Below, one piece after another: positions 47,837 through 59,243 of a stretch of DNA of 64,000 bases (its first letter is position 1; the number at the start of each line of letters is the position of its first letter). The notes beneath the pieces were generated by a model. That model was not told the origin of the DNA, searched no databases, and worked only from the letters and a program-made list of their open reading frames with translations. The translations under genes and the position numbers were made by a program. This DNA is from Jacaranda mimosifolia (lineage: Eukaryota; Streptophyta; Magnoliopsida; Lamiales; Bignoniaceae), in assembly GCA_018894105.1 (NCBI GenBank), contig CM032121.1, positions 22,847,730-22,911,729 of the forward strand, read 5' to 3'.

Positions 47837-48940
47837 GGATCCCAATTGGGGACTATTACTAACTAGGGGAATGTAGAAAGCAGATATTCCTCAATTTTAG
47901 GGTCAGGATCGTACACTGATGTATCTGTAGTAGCAAATGAGGGATCAATCAAGGACGAACCCATAGGATGATCGGGATCCCGCGACTTGATAGCGATCGG
48001 GGTCAAACCCATATAGGGTACGACGTGGAGGGAGGTCACACCGTCGGAGTGTGAAGACAGAGAGACACTTTCACTCGACCCCAACTGAATAAGGTTGTGA
48101 AACTGGAACTCAAATTCGAACTCATAATTAACAAAGAAGAATAAAGAGAAGAACAAACCTAAAGGGTTAGGATCGGATGTGAGATCCAAGATATCAAAGA
48201 ACAAAATTTGTTAGAGCAAAGGGAAACAAAATAAAGTTATGAAGCAGTCATAAATTATTTATAGATGGCCAAGGGTTATGGTTTATCTCCTGAGGTAATA
48301 TCAATCGCCTAGATTGGCCTAGGCAATCGAACGACTATGGGGGCCGGGCACCTACTTTCCAAAATATATAGGTGCATTCCCCTATGAAAGTGAAAGAACC
48401 AATACACTTGGAAAGTTGGGGAATTAATGATCATAATTATTATAAAAGAGGCTTGAAAAGACCATTCAGCCCTTGGATACTAGACTAATTGCCCAAATAG
48501 GATAGGATCCACACCTTCTTATTCGGGTTGAGTCTCGACCTGAATGAACCCGACCTAGAACAGATTGTAAGCTGCTTGGCAGACCGTTGATTAATCTGGT
48601 ATATAACGTACAACATAACGCCAGCTCGATTCATACAAAAAGGACAGTCCGTTACCTATAAGAGGCAAACCCAGCACAGTCCTAGGTCAAGCTATTAGTA
48701 TTAATTGTCACTTGAATTCTTCTCTTTACCTTGAACTCATTTGATCACCTCACTAACTTAGGCATCAGAGGGCCTTAGCTAAGGGCGATCTTAGCTAGCC
48801 TAATGTGTGGTCTTTGTGGTTAGGTTAGAGATCCATAATATACTTGTGCGGTTTCGGGTTAAGGTCAAGATCATTGCTAGGTTTACTTTCGGTAATTTAG
48901 GTTGAGGTCGTAGTCCAAAAACCTGAGCTGCATCATCCGT

Positions 48941-49528
48941 AATTGGTTGAGAAACCTCAAAATAATGCTAGGAAGACTTATGTACTTGATCAAAGTCTAC
49001 CAAAAACCATTGGCGATGAGGCCACTAATGAGGCTCGTGAATTATTCACGAAGTTTATGGATGGTGATCTACAAACAAGGTGTCCGACAAGAGTTGTATG
49101 GTGTCCGCACTTGAGACGAGCTGTTCTCTTTGTCTAGGGAGCTCTTGAGAAGTAGAATGATTAATGGCATGAGTGTCTATGATCATGGGCTCAAAATGAT
49201 CGGGCTTATTGAAAAACTTGGTCAACTTGACGTGATAATGGACAATGACCTCTGTGTGGATTTGATCCTATGGCCATTGCTAAATTTATTCGGCCAATTC
49301 GTTATGAACTTTAGTATGCATAAGAAAGAAGTGGCGATTAACGTATTGGTGAACATGTTGATTACCACCGAGGCGACAATGAAAAAGGATAAACCTTTTA
49401 TGCTTGTAGCCTCTTCCAAGTCAAAGGGCCATAGAGGTCCTAGAAAGGGATGTGAGAAGCAGAAAAATTATTCTTTGGAAGGAAAGCATCCCTTGAAAGG
49501 TTTAGAGGAAGTTAAGAACAAGAAATAG
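48941..49528 (+). pseudogene. Gag fragment, copy 8, continuing into native C gag C-terminus
   Basis: It starts like the other copies but lacks about 80 bp at 49083 (SNELQK...SEI segment), which shifts frame. From 49130 it is open through INxLVNML and, unlike copies 1-7, continues past KPF into SKSKGHRGPRKG and the Lys-rich tail (to 49528). This copy is therefore joined to the rest of the element. A knuckle remnant (CFYYGENEHWRRNC) follows at about 49548-49590 with its second Cys changed to Tyr. Confidence 0.88.
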
Positions 49529-50820
49529 GCTAAAACCGATGCTCCATGTTTCTATTATGGCGAGAATGAGCATTGGAGAAGAAATTGCAAAGCTTATCTG
49601 GTAACCTTGAAAAGGGTATGTACTTTATTGAAGTGCACTTGAAGACTAATTCTTCCACATGGGTATCTAATACCGTATATGATTATCACCTTTGTAATTC
49701 ATTATGGGGGTGGAAAGAAAAAGAAATCTCAAGAAGAGGATATGATCCTCTATCTAGGAAATAGAGCAAAGGTTGTTACCATTGTCCAATGTGTCATCAA
49801 GTTAGAATAGGGGAAATTTATTATTGTACGTGATCCATGTTTCTATGCACCCAATCTTATGAAGAATGTAATTTCAATTCCCATTTTGCATAAATAAAGA
49901 TTTTATTTTTCTATGTCTAATAGAAAATTAAAGGCATTAAAGAATGGTTCTTTAATTGCTCAAGGTACATTGAATAATGGATTGTACGTATTAGATTCTC
50001 AAACTTCATTGGTGTACATTCAATGAAGTAAAAAAAGTTAGACATCAAAGAAGATGCCATTCTTTGGTATACAAGACTTGGCATATCTCTAAAAATAGGA
50101 TGAACAAGTCATAAGCTATCAAAGAACTAAAAGTTAGTGGTATTGAGGAACTTCCCACTTGTGAGTCTTGTTTCAAGGGAAAATGACCAAGACTCCTTTT
50201 GTAGGACAATTAGAGCGAACCACAAGTCCTTTGGATTTGAGCCATATGAACTTGTGTGGCCTACTAAGAGTTAGTGTGAGAGGAGGGTATTCTTACTTCG
50301 TTACCTTCACCGATGATAATACTAGGTACGAACATGTGTATCTTATGAAATATAAGTTCGAAGCCTTTGAAAGGTTCAAAGAGTATTGGTATAAAGTAGA
50401 AAAACAAAGAGGACTTAGTATTAAAGCTTTCCGATCAGATTGAGGAGAGAAATACTTAAGTACTGAATTCTTGGATTATCTAAAAGACAATGGGATTTTC
50501 TCTCAATGGACTCCACCGGCCACACCCTAATATAAAGGAGTAGCCGAAAGGAGAAATCAAACCTTGTTGGATTAGTACATTCCATGATGAGCTTTTCTGC
50601 TGTGCTTATATCCTTTTTGGGATACGCCTAGAAATGGCAGTGAGGCTACAAAATGTAGTACCCTAAAAGTTAGTGCTAAAGACACCGCATGAGATGTGGC
50701 ATGCCGAAGCACCCTCTCACTATTATCTAATGGTTTGGGAGTCTCCCGCTTACGTCAAGCAGTTAGTGGAAGACAATTTGGATAGTTGATCTTTCTTGTG
50801 TAAGTTTGTGTGATACCCTA
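49529..50820 (+). pseudogene. C protease and integrase
   Basis: The protease motif reads WVSNTVYDYH instead of WVFDTACGSH. The catalytic Asp is Asn (49669-49671), and several neighbours are also changed. The HHCC module is degraded (CESCFKGK remains near 50163). In the integrase core (open 50168-50443) HTDVCGP reads HMNLCGL, with Asn in place of Asp (50249-50251). The second Asp remains (FRSD) but is followed by a stop. SQWTPP and VAERRN are still recognisable further on. No activity is possible. Confidence 0.87.
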
Positions 50821-50828
50821 GAGAGTCT

Positions 50829-51836
50829 ATGGGTTATTATTTCTATGATCCCTTGGAACAAAAGGTGTTTGCTTCGAGGAATGCCTATTTTTTGAAAAAG
50901 AAATTTCTATTAGATAGAAATGGCGTCGTTGTTGAATTTGATAAGGTTCAAGATGATCATCAAATCCCACAAGCGGTGGAAACAAGTAGTGAGCTTTACA
51001 CACAACTTCTAAGAACATCGGACCAAATCAAGAAGCAACCCAAAAGGTTCAAATTTCTTCATGAGACAGGCCAATCGGATATCTATCTAAAGACCTATGA
51101 GGAAGCTATGTTGGACATAGACTCGAGACATTGGCTTGATGCCATGAGATCTAAAATGGACTCCATGTACTCATACAAAGTATGGACTTTAGCAAATCCA
51201 CCGGAGGGAATCATTCTCATTGGTTGCAAGTGGATCTATAAGCGAAAGCTAGGAGTCGATGGAGAGGTAATGACTTTTAAGGCTCAACTAGTGGCAAAAG
51301 GTTATACTCAAAGACCTAGCATGAATTTTGAGGAAACCTTTTCACTGATTGCAATGCCTAAGTCCATTCAGATTTTGCTATAGCCACATATTACGACTAT
51401 GAGATATGGCAAATGGATGTGAAAACCACTTTCCTCAATGGCAATATTGAAGAAGAAATCTTATATGGAGCAACCACATGATTTTATATCCAAAGCGAGT
51501 GAGCAAAAGGTTTGCAAACTCGAGAGATCCTTTCATAGACTCAAGCAAGCGTCCCATAGTTGGAACATACATTTTGATAAAATGATCAAATTATTTGGCT
51601 TTATCAAAAATGTGTATGAACCTTGTGTGTATAAGAAGATGAGTGGAAATACTGTACAGTTTATTATGCTTTATGTCGATAACATCTTTCTAATTGGGAA
51701 TGAGGTAGGTATGTTAGAGTGTACTAAAACGTGGTTATCTACTCAATTCTCCATAAAGGATTTGGGAGAAGCATCCTACGTATTAGAAATACATATATAT
51801 ATAGATAGATTGAAAAGGATATTGGGGCTATCCTAA
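50829..51836 (+). pseudogene. C integrase C-terminus and reverse transcriptase
   Basis: Open pieces 50829-51383 and 51438-51836. Order: GYYFYDPLEQ, linker, [34 protein letters not shown], the MDVKTTFLNG-type motif, then the polymerase active site, which reads YVDN (51672-51683) in place of YVDD. A short deletion near 51380 and a frameshift near 51465 break the frame. Confidence 0.88.
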
Positions 51837-52651
51837 ACCTTATACATTGACAAAATACTAAAGCAATTTAGTATGGAAGAATCCAAGAAGCGATTCCTTC
51901 CCATAGGACATGGTGTTTATGTTTTCATGTCTATGGCCCCTAAGACTGAGGTAGAGAGACAAAAGATATCTTGTATTCCTTATGCATCCGCTATAGGGAT
52001 CATAATGTATGCAATTCATTATACAAGACCAGATGTAGCGCACGCTCTAAGTGTCACGAGCTGTTTCAATCCAATCCTAGTGAATGTCACTGGATGACCG
52101 TGAAAACAATCCTTGAGTACTTAAGAATGACTAAGGACATGTTTTTAGTATACACCAATGGAGAATTGAAACCCGAGGGGTTTTTAGATTCAACTTTCCA
52201 ATTCAATATAGATGATTTAAAATTCACTTTTGGATTTATATTTTGTCTTAATGTCGGCATGGTGAGTTGGAAGAGTTCCAAGCAAGACACCACGAATGAT
52301 TCAACCACTGAGGTAGAATATATTGCATCTTTGGAAGCTGGAAGAAAAGGTGTTTGTATCAAAAACTCCATCCAAGAGTTAGATGTAATACCTAGCATGT
52401 TTGAGCCTGTAGTTGTCTTCTATGACAACAATAGTTTGATTGCACAAGCCAAAGAGCCAAGATCTCATCAGCGTTTCAAGCACATCTTGAGGCGATGCCA
52501 TTTGATCCTAGAGATCATAGGTAGAGGTGACATTCTAGTGGAAAGAATTGCCTTGGAAGAGAATATAACAGATCCACTGACTAAACCTCTATCACAAAAG
52601 GTCTTTGAAGGACATCTTGTGAAGATGGGTCTTAAGACTATGGGGAATTAG
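51837..52651 (+). pseudogene. C RNase H
   Basis: Open from 51971 to 52651. It has FLDSTFQFN, TTEVEYIAS, FYDNNSLIAQ (third acidic motif kept), HQRFKHILRRCHLI and the terminal NITDPLTKPLSQKVFEGHL ... MG, then the natural stop. It is the best preserved domain of C, with a frameshift near 52060 against the upstream part. Confidence 0.88.
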
Positions 52652-52659
52652 CTTTAGGT

Positions 52660-52671
52660 CAAGTAGGAGAT
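52660..52671 (+). other. Polypurine tract of element C
   Basis: CAAGTAGGAGAT immediately before the 3' LTR. Confidence 0.88.
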
Positions 52672-54926
52672 TGTTGGAATAGTGCGCCGTATCCAATAAG
52701 ATTGACATATAAACTATTTCACTAGTGATGCAATCTTGATTGAATGGTATTCTTTGTAAATGACCATCTTCATCTTATGCTTATATTACTTCACTGACAT
52801 TTGATAGAAGCCCTTAAATTACTCAAGATAGCAGGACTTCGTCATGACTAGGTAGTGATTATGGAATAAGTCTTACACAATCGTAATCTTAAATATCACA
52901 AGTCATAGAATCTTATAAGATAAGATATCTAAGATTCAGATAGACTTGCACTAACGATGCATAATCCAAGGGTTGGATGTTGCTCTATTCCATGAGCAAT
53001 CCTTATGAGATATGGGTGTATGTTAGTATGTGCTTGTTAGAGAACAAGGCACTGGAGGCTCGCCTGGAGAATCCACTAGGTAGCCGTAGTGGCAAGTTCT
53101 CCAGCTTACGTTAGTGCATATAATTAGTCCTTCAACCTGAGGATCCATTGTAATCTTATGTTTAGGTCCTCATACTTTGAATCATTCCTGGTCACCTAGC
53201 GGGCTATTTGGGTTGTGATTGGGTATGAGCTACTTAGATATGTATGTTTATCAGATCAAAGATAAGATCCGACTCTTCGTCTTTGTGAAAGGTGAGTGCA
53301 TCTCCTATGTGTTTTATAATGATCGATTCTAAAGAGTCCTTAGCCAAGGTAGTATGATAATTTGGAAAAAGAGTTTTCCAAAGATAAGGTCAAAAATTAG
53401 AATCGAACATTGAGAATAGATGTATAGTATCGAGGCTATTAAGGAGCCGACAAATATCTTGTCCTAAGCCTCTTTCATGGAGATAGGGGATGGAAGGACC
53501 TGTATTTGCATGGTATGCATAGAAATAGAATGGTTCACTAAAAGCATTCATTCAGCCAATTGTTAGGCTCCACAGCTTGAGGTCGGACATCAATCATGGA
53601 GATTGGGTACTCTTCAATTAATAGAGATTAATTGAATTAAGTTGATTAATTTAAAGGAGTTTAAACTAATGTGAATATTTGATATTCTAAAGTCAGAAGA
53701 GTTGTGAGCCCATGTCCATTGAACGATAGAACCTAATGCGTCACACACAAAAATTGATTGAAAATCCTACTTGATGAAAGGAATTTTCTAAATGTTAGAA
53801 AGATTCCTAGTGACTGAAAATTGAGGGTTACAATTGATGCAATTTTTAGTCATCTTAGCTTTATCAATTTAATTGTTAAATTGATCTAATCAATTAATTG
53901 TTAAGGAGTTAAATTAAGACCAATTAAATTAAGTGTTAATTTAATTTGATGCCACATGACTATCAATTGGTCAAGTTAACTTAAAGAGTTAAGCTAACAA
54001 ATGTTAGCTTAAAGAGTTGAGCTAGTCGACTTAAAAGTTAAGTCAAAGTTTAATTAAATTAAAATGTTTAATTTAGTTAAAGTGAAGAAATGAACTTGGA
54101 GGGAATATTAAAATGAATGGTTCATTTGGTGTGGAATTAGAATTTATTTGAATGACATTTCATATGATGAAATGAAAATTCCAAATGAAATTCAAATTCA
54201 CAAGAAATGTACATGCAACTTGCTTACAAGTTGGCATGCACATGTGATGCTTCTCCTTGAGGAAGGTGTGATGCCACCTTGGCATCACACCATACTCCCT
54301 CTATATAAAGATATAGAGAGGGGTGGCCAACATGTTTGATTTGCAAGCATTAAGATCTAATTGTTAGATCTAAATTTCCCTCCAATTTTTTGATTCTCTC
54401 ATGAGTTGAAGCATCACACCTTCTTTACCTCCCTCCCTCTCTTTTTGGCCTTCATCAAGTTCTTGCTTTCTTCTTAGTTTTTCCAGCTGAACTAAGAAGA
54501 AAATGATTGTCCATTGGCATGTGGACTTTCTCATTAGAGGCAAGACATTTGGATTGCTTGGTTTTGGTGATCCTCTGTTTCAGAAGTGACTTTATGGACT
54601 CTGTTCTATGGCTTTCCAGGGTTGTTTGGAGCTGAATTTTTTACTGTATATTCTCCAAGGACTTGGCAAAATTGTGGTGTATATTTGGGGTAAATCGGAG
54701 GTAATTTTCCTGATAAAAAATTGATCATACCTTGCTGAGCCAGAAGCTGCCTACTTTCAGGAAAGGAAGCACATCTTCAAGTTTTTGTTAGATTTTTCTT
54801 GAGAGGTAATTACCTGACCTAGATCCATTTTATAGGCATGAATTTAGATCCTCGTGGTGGTGTAATTCAAGTTATTTTCAACTTTGAAGTGTTTTAAATT
54901 GGATCCTTGACTTACACTGATTTTCA
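52672..54926 (+). mobile_element. 3' LTR of element C
   Basis: 2255 bp, TGTTGGAATAGTGCG...GATTTTCA. It is followed by ATATT, the decayed copy of ACATT at 31704-31708. It is clearly diverged from 31709-33945. Confidence 0.92.
54265..54309 (+). promoter_or_regulatory. LTR core promoter of C 3' LTR
   Basis: Perfect palindrome 54265-54291, then TATATAAA at 54302-54309. In principle it would read outward into 54927 onward. Confidence 0.65.
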
Positions 54927-56008
54927 ATATTCATGGGTCTTCATGCCTCCAATGGTCTTCTTTGCTCCTTGCAACATTTACATGAGAAAGAAATTCTCAC
55001 TCCTAGTGATTCTACTTTATTAACATTTACAAGATAGAAATTAAGATACATGCAAGCCCCAATTTAATACAACCCTTTTCAACAACTTAAAACAAATAAA
55101 ATCAATATTAATGGCTTATGATCATTCCCATTCATTCATCATCCATTCAATAATTAAATGAACAATAAATCAAGAATTGACATTCAATTCAATTCAAACA
55201 ATTAAATGTTTATCTCATAAACAGTTAATTAAGTGGCAAAAATAAGCATACATTTATGCATCTCGTTTTTGCACCAATATTAAAGATTAACTTTACCAAG
55301 ATTTTAAAAGCAATAAAAAATGTCAAATATTGCACAACACTTGTACATCTATCAACATGATTTAGTCACTTTTGGTCACAAAAAGAACACACAAACTCAC
55401 CTTAACACGTCCATGACCGAAACCAGCTACTACTGCCTAGCCTAGGCAAACAACCCTGCTAGTGCGTGGCCACTGCACGGCCAGTGCCTGGCTAGGGCTG
55501 GTAGGATGCCCTATTTCAAGGTTAGGACCAAGTCACATGGTTTTTGGCTCAATTTTTGTGCGCAAAAAATTTGGGACACCTCCTAAATACTAAATCACAC
55601 ATTATAAATGAATTTTTAGATCCAAAACGCCTTTTAAAAATGGAAATTCAAGTGCTCAAACATGCTTAAAAAATCAAGTTTAAGTAAGAATCACTGTTCT
55701 CCAAAAATCTCCAATAATCTCCAATCCAATTGGATCTAAAAATGACCAAAACACCTTAAGACCAAATTTTAACATGCCATCATCCAATGCTAAATTTACA
55801 TTTAACATTAGCGACTATGAATCACAACATACCAACACATGAATTAACTCTTAAAATATATATTAGCATAATTTCAATTCATCAACAAAGGAGCCACATG
55901 CATCATCATCCAAATACTCGACTCCATAATTGGATCAAGTGTTTAAAGATATAGATCAATCCATCACATGAATCATTCAATCAAAAATCCAAATTAAAGC
56001 ATGAAATA
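54927..56008 (-). other. B untranslated leader, LTR-proximal part
   Basis: Continues the B leader from 31708. It matches A around 11690-12780. A GC-rich structured block at about 55430-55510 (TGCCTAGCCTAGGCA and GGCCACTGCACGGCC palindromes) lies about 515-595 bp from the LTR, the same distance as the hairpin block in A. No gene is present. Confidence 0.78.
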
Positions 56009-56021
56009 GATTTCGATACCA
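56009..56021 (-). other. Primer binding site of element B
   Basis: TGGTATCGAAATC on the minus strand, two bases after the 5' LTR; initiator Met tRNA type. Confidence 0.82.
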
Positions 56022-56023
56022 CT

Positions 56024-58044
56024 TGAAGTCAAGTGTAGCACAAGGATCTAATAAATAAAGCCCAAAATAACTAAATTAACTTGGCCATACTTGAACCAAG
56101 TATCTAATCATGTTTCAAATTCAGATTTAGATGAAGGATTACTTTGATTGCTCAAAAATCCAAGGTAGAATGGAGAATAGCTTGAACACTTCAAAACTGT
56201 CTCCAGTCAGTGCAGCAACAACTTGGCAACAATTGCCCCATCAAATCACCTTTGAATCACTCTTTAGTTAGCTAGAAAACCAAGGAGAGAAGAAAGAGAT
56301 GAAGGCCAATTTTAGGAGGTATGATGAAGAAGAAGTGTGAGACTTCAACACATGAGTGAATCACACAAAATTAGAGTGAAAAATGGAATCTAACAATTAG
56401 ATGTGGAAGCTATGCATGGGCCACCTCTCTCCTATTTATAGGAGTTGGCATCACACCTCCTATGAGGTTGGCACCAACTTGCAAGCAAGTCGCATGTCAA
56501 ATTTTAATTTCACTTGTATTTGAATTTCATTTGGAATCTTCATTTCATCTCATGAAATGTCATCCAAATAAATTCTAAATGCACTTCAAATGAACTCTTT
56601 CATTTGGATTTTCCCTCCAAAATAATTATCCATGTTAATTAAATTAACCTTTTAATTTGATTAATTAAACTTGACTTAACTCTTCAAGTCAATTAGCTTA
56701 ACTTTTTAAGCTAGAAAATGTCAACTTAACTGTTTAAGTTAACTTGACCAATTGATAGTCATATGGCACCAATTAAAATAACCCCTTAATTTAATTGGTC
56801 TATTTTAACTCCTTAAATTATTTAGATCAATTTAAAAATTGAATTGATCAAGCCAAAATGACCAAAAATTAGCCAACCATTTTACCTCCATAAAATTGGC
56901 CAAGTAGAATTATTCTAACTCTTCGAAAATTCCCTTCATCAAATAGAATTTCCTATTGGCTTTTGTGTGTGACCCGTTACGTTCTACCATTCATTGAACA
57001 TGGGCTCACAACTCTTGTGATATTTAGAATATCAAAATATTCACATTAGTTTAAACTCTTTTAAACTGATAACTCAATTCAATTAATCTCTATTAATTGA
57101 AGAGTACCTAATCTCCATGGTCATTGTCCAATCTCAAGCTCATGGAGCCCAACTAATTATCTGAAATGAATATGCTTTTAGAGAACCTTTCTCGCTCTAT
57201 TCTTACCATGCAAATATGGTCCGTCCATCTCCTATCTCCCTAAAGAGGCCTAAGGCAAGATATTTGTCGGTTGCCTAAGAGTCTCGATAACTATGTTTCT
57301 ATTCCAATATTTTATTCCCCTTTATGCTTCATCTTGGGAAAACTCCTTTTCCAAATTATCATAATACCTTGCACAAGGATTTCATGGAATCGATCATTAC
57401 AGAATACATAGGAGATGCACTCGCCGTTCACAACAATGAGGAGATGGATCCCATCTTGGATCTCACAAACTTCCATATCTAAGTAGCTTATACCCAGACT
57501 CAACTTGAATGCAAAGTGGTCAATAAAGTGTCAAAGCATGAGGGCCTAAACACAAGGTTACCATGGATCCTCAGGTTAAAGGATTAATTATATGCACTAG
57601 CATAAGTTGGAAAACTTGCCACTATGGCTATCAAGTGGATTCTTTTGGCGGGCCTTCAGTGAAGTTGTTCTCTAACAAGCACCTACTAACATGTACCTTT
57701 GTCTAACATGGATTGCTCATGAAATGGTGCAATATCCAACCCTTTGCATTTATGCATTATTAGTGCAAGTCTATCTGAATCTTAGAAACCATGTCTCATA
57801 AGATTCTATGATTTGAGATATTTTAAGATCACAACTATGTAAGATTTGTTTCATGATCACTCCCCAGTGCGTGACCAAGTCCCATAGTCTTGTATGATCT
57901 AAGGGCTTCAAGTTAATGCTAGTAAAGAAAAATAAATATAAGATGAAGATGGTCATTTATAATGAATATCATTCAATCAAAATTGTATCACAAGTGAAAT
58001 AGTTTACATGCTAATCTAATTGGATACGGGATACTATTCCAACA
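56024..58044 (-). mobile_element. 5' LTR of element B
   Basis: 2021 bp, + strand ends TGAAGTC...TTCCAACA. It pairs with 1-2332. The five bases after it (ACAAG, 58045-58049) should be the target duplication; the other copy lies left of the window. Frames at 57312-57503 and 57771-57956 are not conserved. Confidence 0.9.
56433..56458 (-). promoter_or_regulatory. LTR core promoter of B 5' LTR, half palindrome
   Basis: One arm of the family palindrome (GGCATCACACC on the + strand, 56448-56458) stays next to a TATAAATA box (56440-56433, minus). The other arm is missing. Confidence 0.55.
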
Positions 58045-59243
58045 ACAAGTTCACTGAAGGCTAGCGTAGAGAATCCACTAGATAGCCATAGTGGCAAATT
58101 CTCCACCCACACTGGTGCATATTATTAGTTCTTAGACCTGAGGATCCATAGTAACCTTGTGTTTTGGTTCTCATGCTTTCACTTTTCCTTTATCACCCTG
58201 TGGGTCATCTGGGTTGAGCTTGGATATGAGCTACTTAGGCATGGAGGTTTTTGAGATCCAAGATGGGATCCATCTCTTCGTCATTGTGTAGAACGAGTGA
58301 TCTCCAATGTATTCTATAATGATTGATTCCACGAAATCATTACGCAAGGTAGTATGGCAATTTGGAAAAGGAGTTTCCTAAAGATAAGGTTGTAAAGGGG
58401 AATCAAACATTGGAATAGAAACATAGCTATCGAGGCTATTTGGGCGCCATCAAATATCTTGCCCTAGGCCTCTTTCAGGAGATAAGAAACGGAAGAACCG
58501 TATTTGCATGGCAAACGTAGAGCTAGAATGGTTCACAAAAGCATATTCATTTCAATCAATTAGTTGGGCTCCATGGGCTTCAGGTTGGACATCGACCATG
58601 GATATTGAGTACTTTTCAATTGATGGAGATTAATTGAATTGAATCATTAGTTTAAAGAAGTTTAAACTAATGTGAATATTGCAATTCTTCATATCACAAG
58701 TATTGTTAGCCCATGTCCAATGAATGGTACAACCTAATGGGTCACATATAAAGGCCTAAAGGAAGTCCTATTTGATAAAGGGAATTTTCTAACAGGTAGA
58801 AAAATTCCTTATGACCAATTTTGTGGAGGAAAACAGTTGGCTAATTTTTTGTCATTTTGGCTTGATTAATTTAATTATTAAATTAATTAAAAGAATTTAA
58901 GAAATTAAATTAGACCAATTAAATTAAGAAGTCATTTTGACTGGTTCCATATGACTACCAATTGGTCAAGTTAACTTAAGGGGTAAAGTTAACACCTTTC
59001 GACTTAAGGAGTTAAGTTAGTTGACTTAAGGAGTTAAGCCAAGACCAATTAATTAAATTAAGGTGTTAATTTAATTAATGTGAAGAATCAATTTTGGAGA
59101 GAAATTCAAATAAAGGAGCACATTTGAGGTGTATTTAGAATTTATTGGGATGTCATTTCTAAGATGAATGGAGATTCCAAATGAAATTCAAATGTAAGTA
59201 AAAGTTAGATTTTGCATACAACTTGTCTTGCTTAAGTGGCGCC
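58045..59243 (+). mobile_element. LTR D, middle fragment
   Basis: This is + oriented LTR sequence that matches the interior of C and F LTRs from ACAAGTTCACTGAAGG to AGTGGCGCC. Both ends are cut: the left by B (58044/58045) and the right by E (59243/59244). The beginning and end of this LTR must lie outside the window. It is the oldest visible layer of the nest. No gene is present. Confidence 0.82.

Larger units (their letters stand above)
36651..49398 (+). repeat. Tandem array, seven full and one partial 1.62-1.68 kb units
   Basis: Unit starts, marked by a conserved AGCAAAGGG: 36651, 38311, 39968, 41588, 43214, 44891, 46548 and 48213. Unit lengths are 1660, 1657, 1620, 1626, 1677, 1657 and 1665 bp. 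Each unit has ~720 bp of spacer, a copia gag segment (+, ~560 bp) and an antisense open frame (~370 bp). Spacers contain CCTATAAGAGG and, about 100 bp downstream, a motif like the CTGACTTGAGCGTCGGAG box seen in U5 of Tat-lineage Ty3/gypsy LTRs. The eighth unit runs on without a break into the C-terminal part of C gag and pol. Confidence 0.93.
31709..54926 (+). mobile_element. Ty1/copia element C, 23 kb, with internal tandem array
   Basis: A + strand copia element with 5' LTR (31709-33945), primer site, short leader, a 2.3 kb unclassified block, a 12.7 kb tandem array of gag-bearing units, pol, polypurine tract and 3' LTR (52672-54926). The flanks ACATT and ATATT are a one-mismatch duplication, and the leader of B is continuous across it when compared with element A (11660-11710). 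Normal members of this family are about 10 kb; the excess is the block and the array. All enzymatic domains are damaged. Confidence 0.9.

Noticed and set aside
36651..49398. Cluster of tandemly duplicated functional gag-like genes
   Set aside because: All copies share a truncation and frameshift and lack the gag start; most have further stops. They are amplified remnants, not a gene family.
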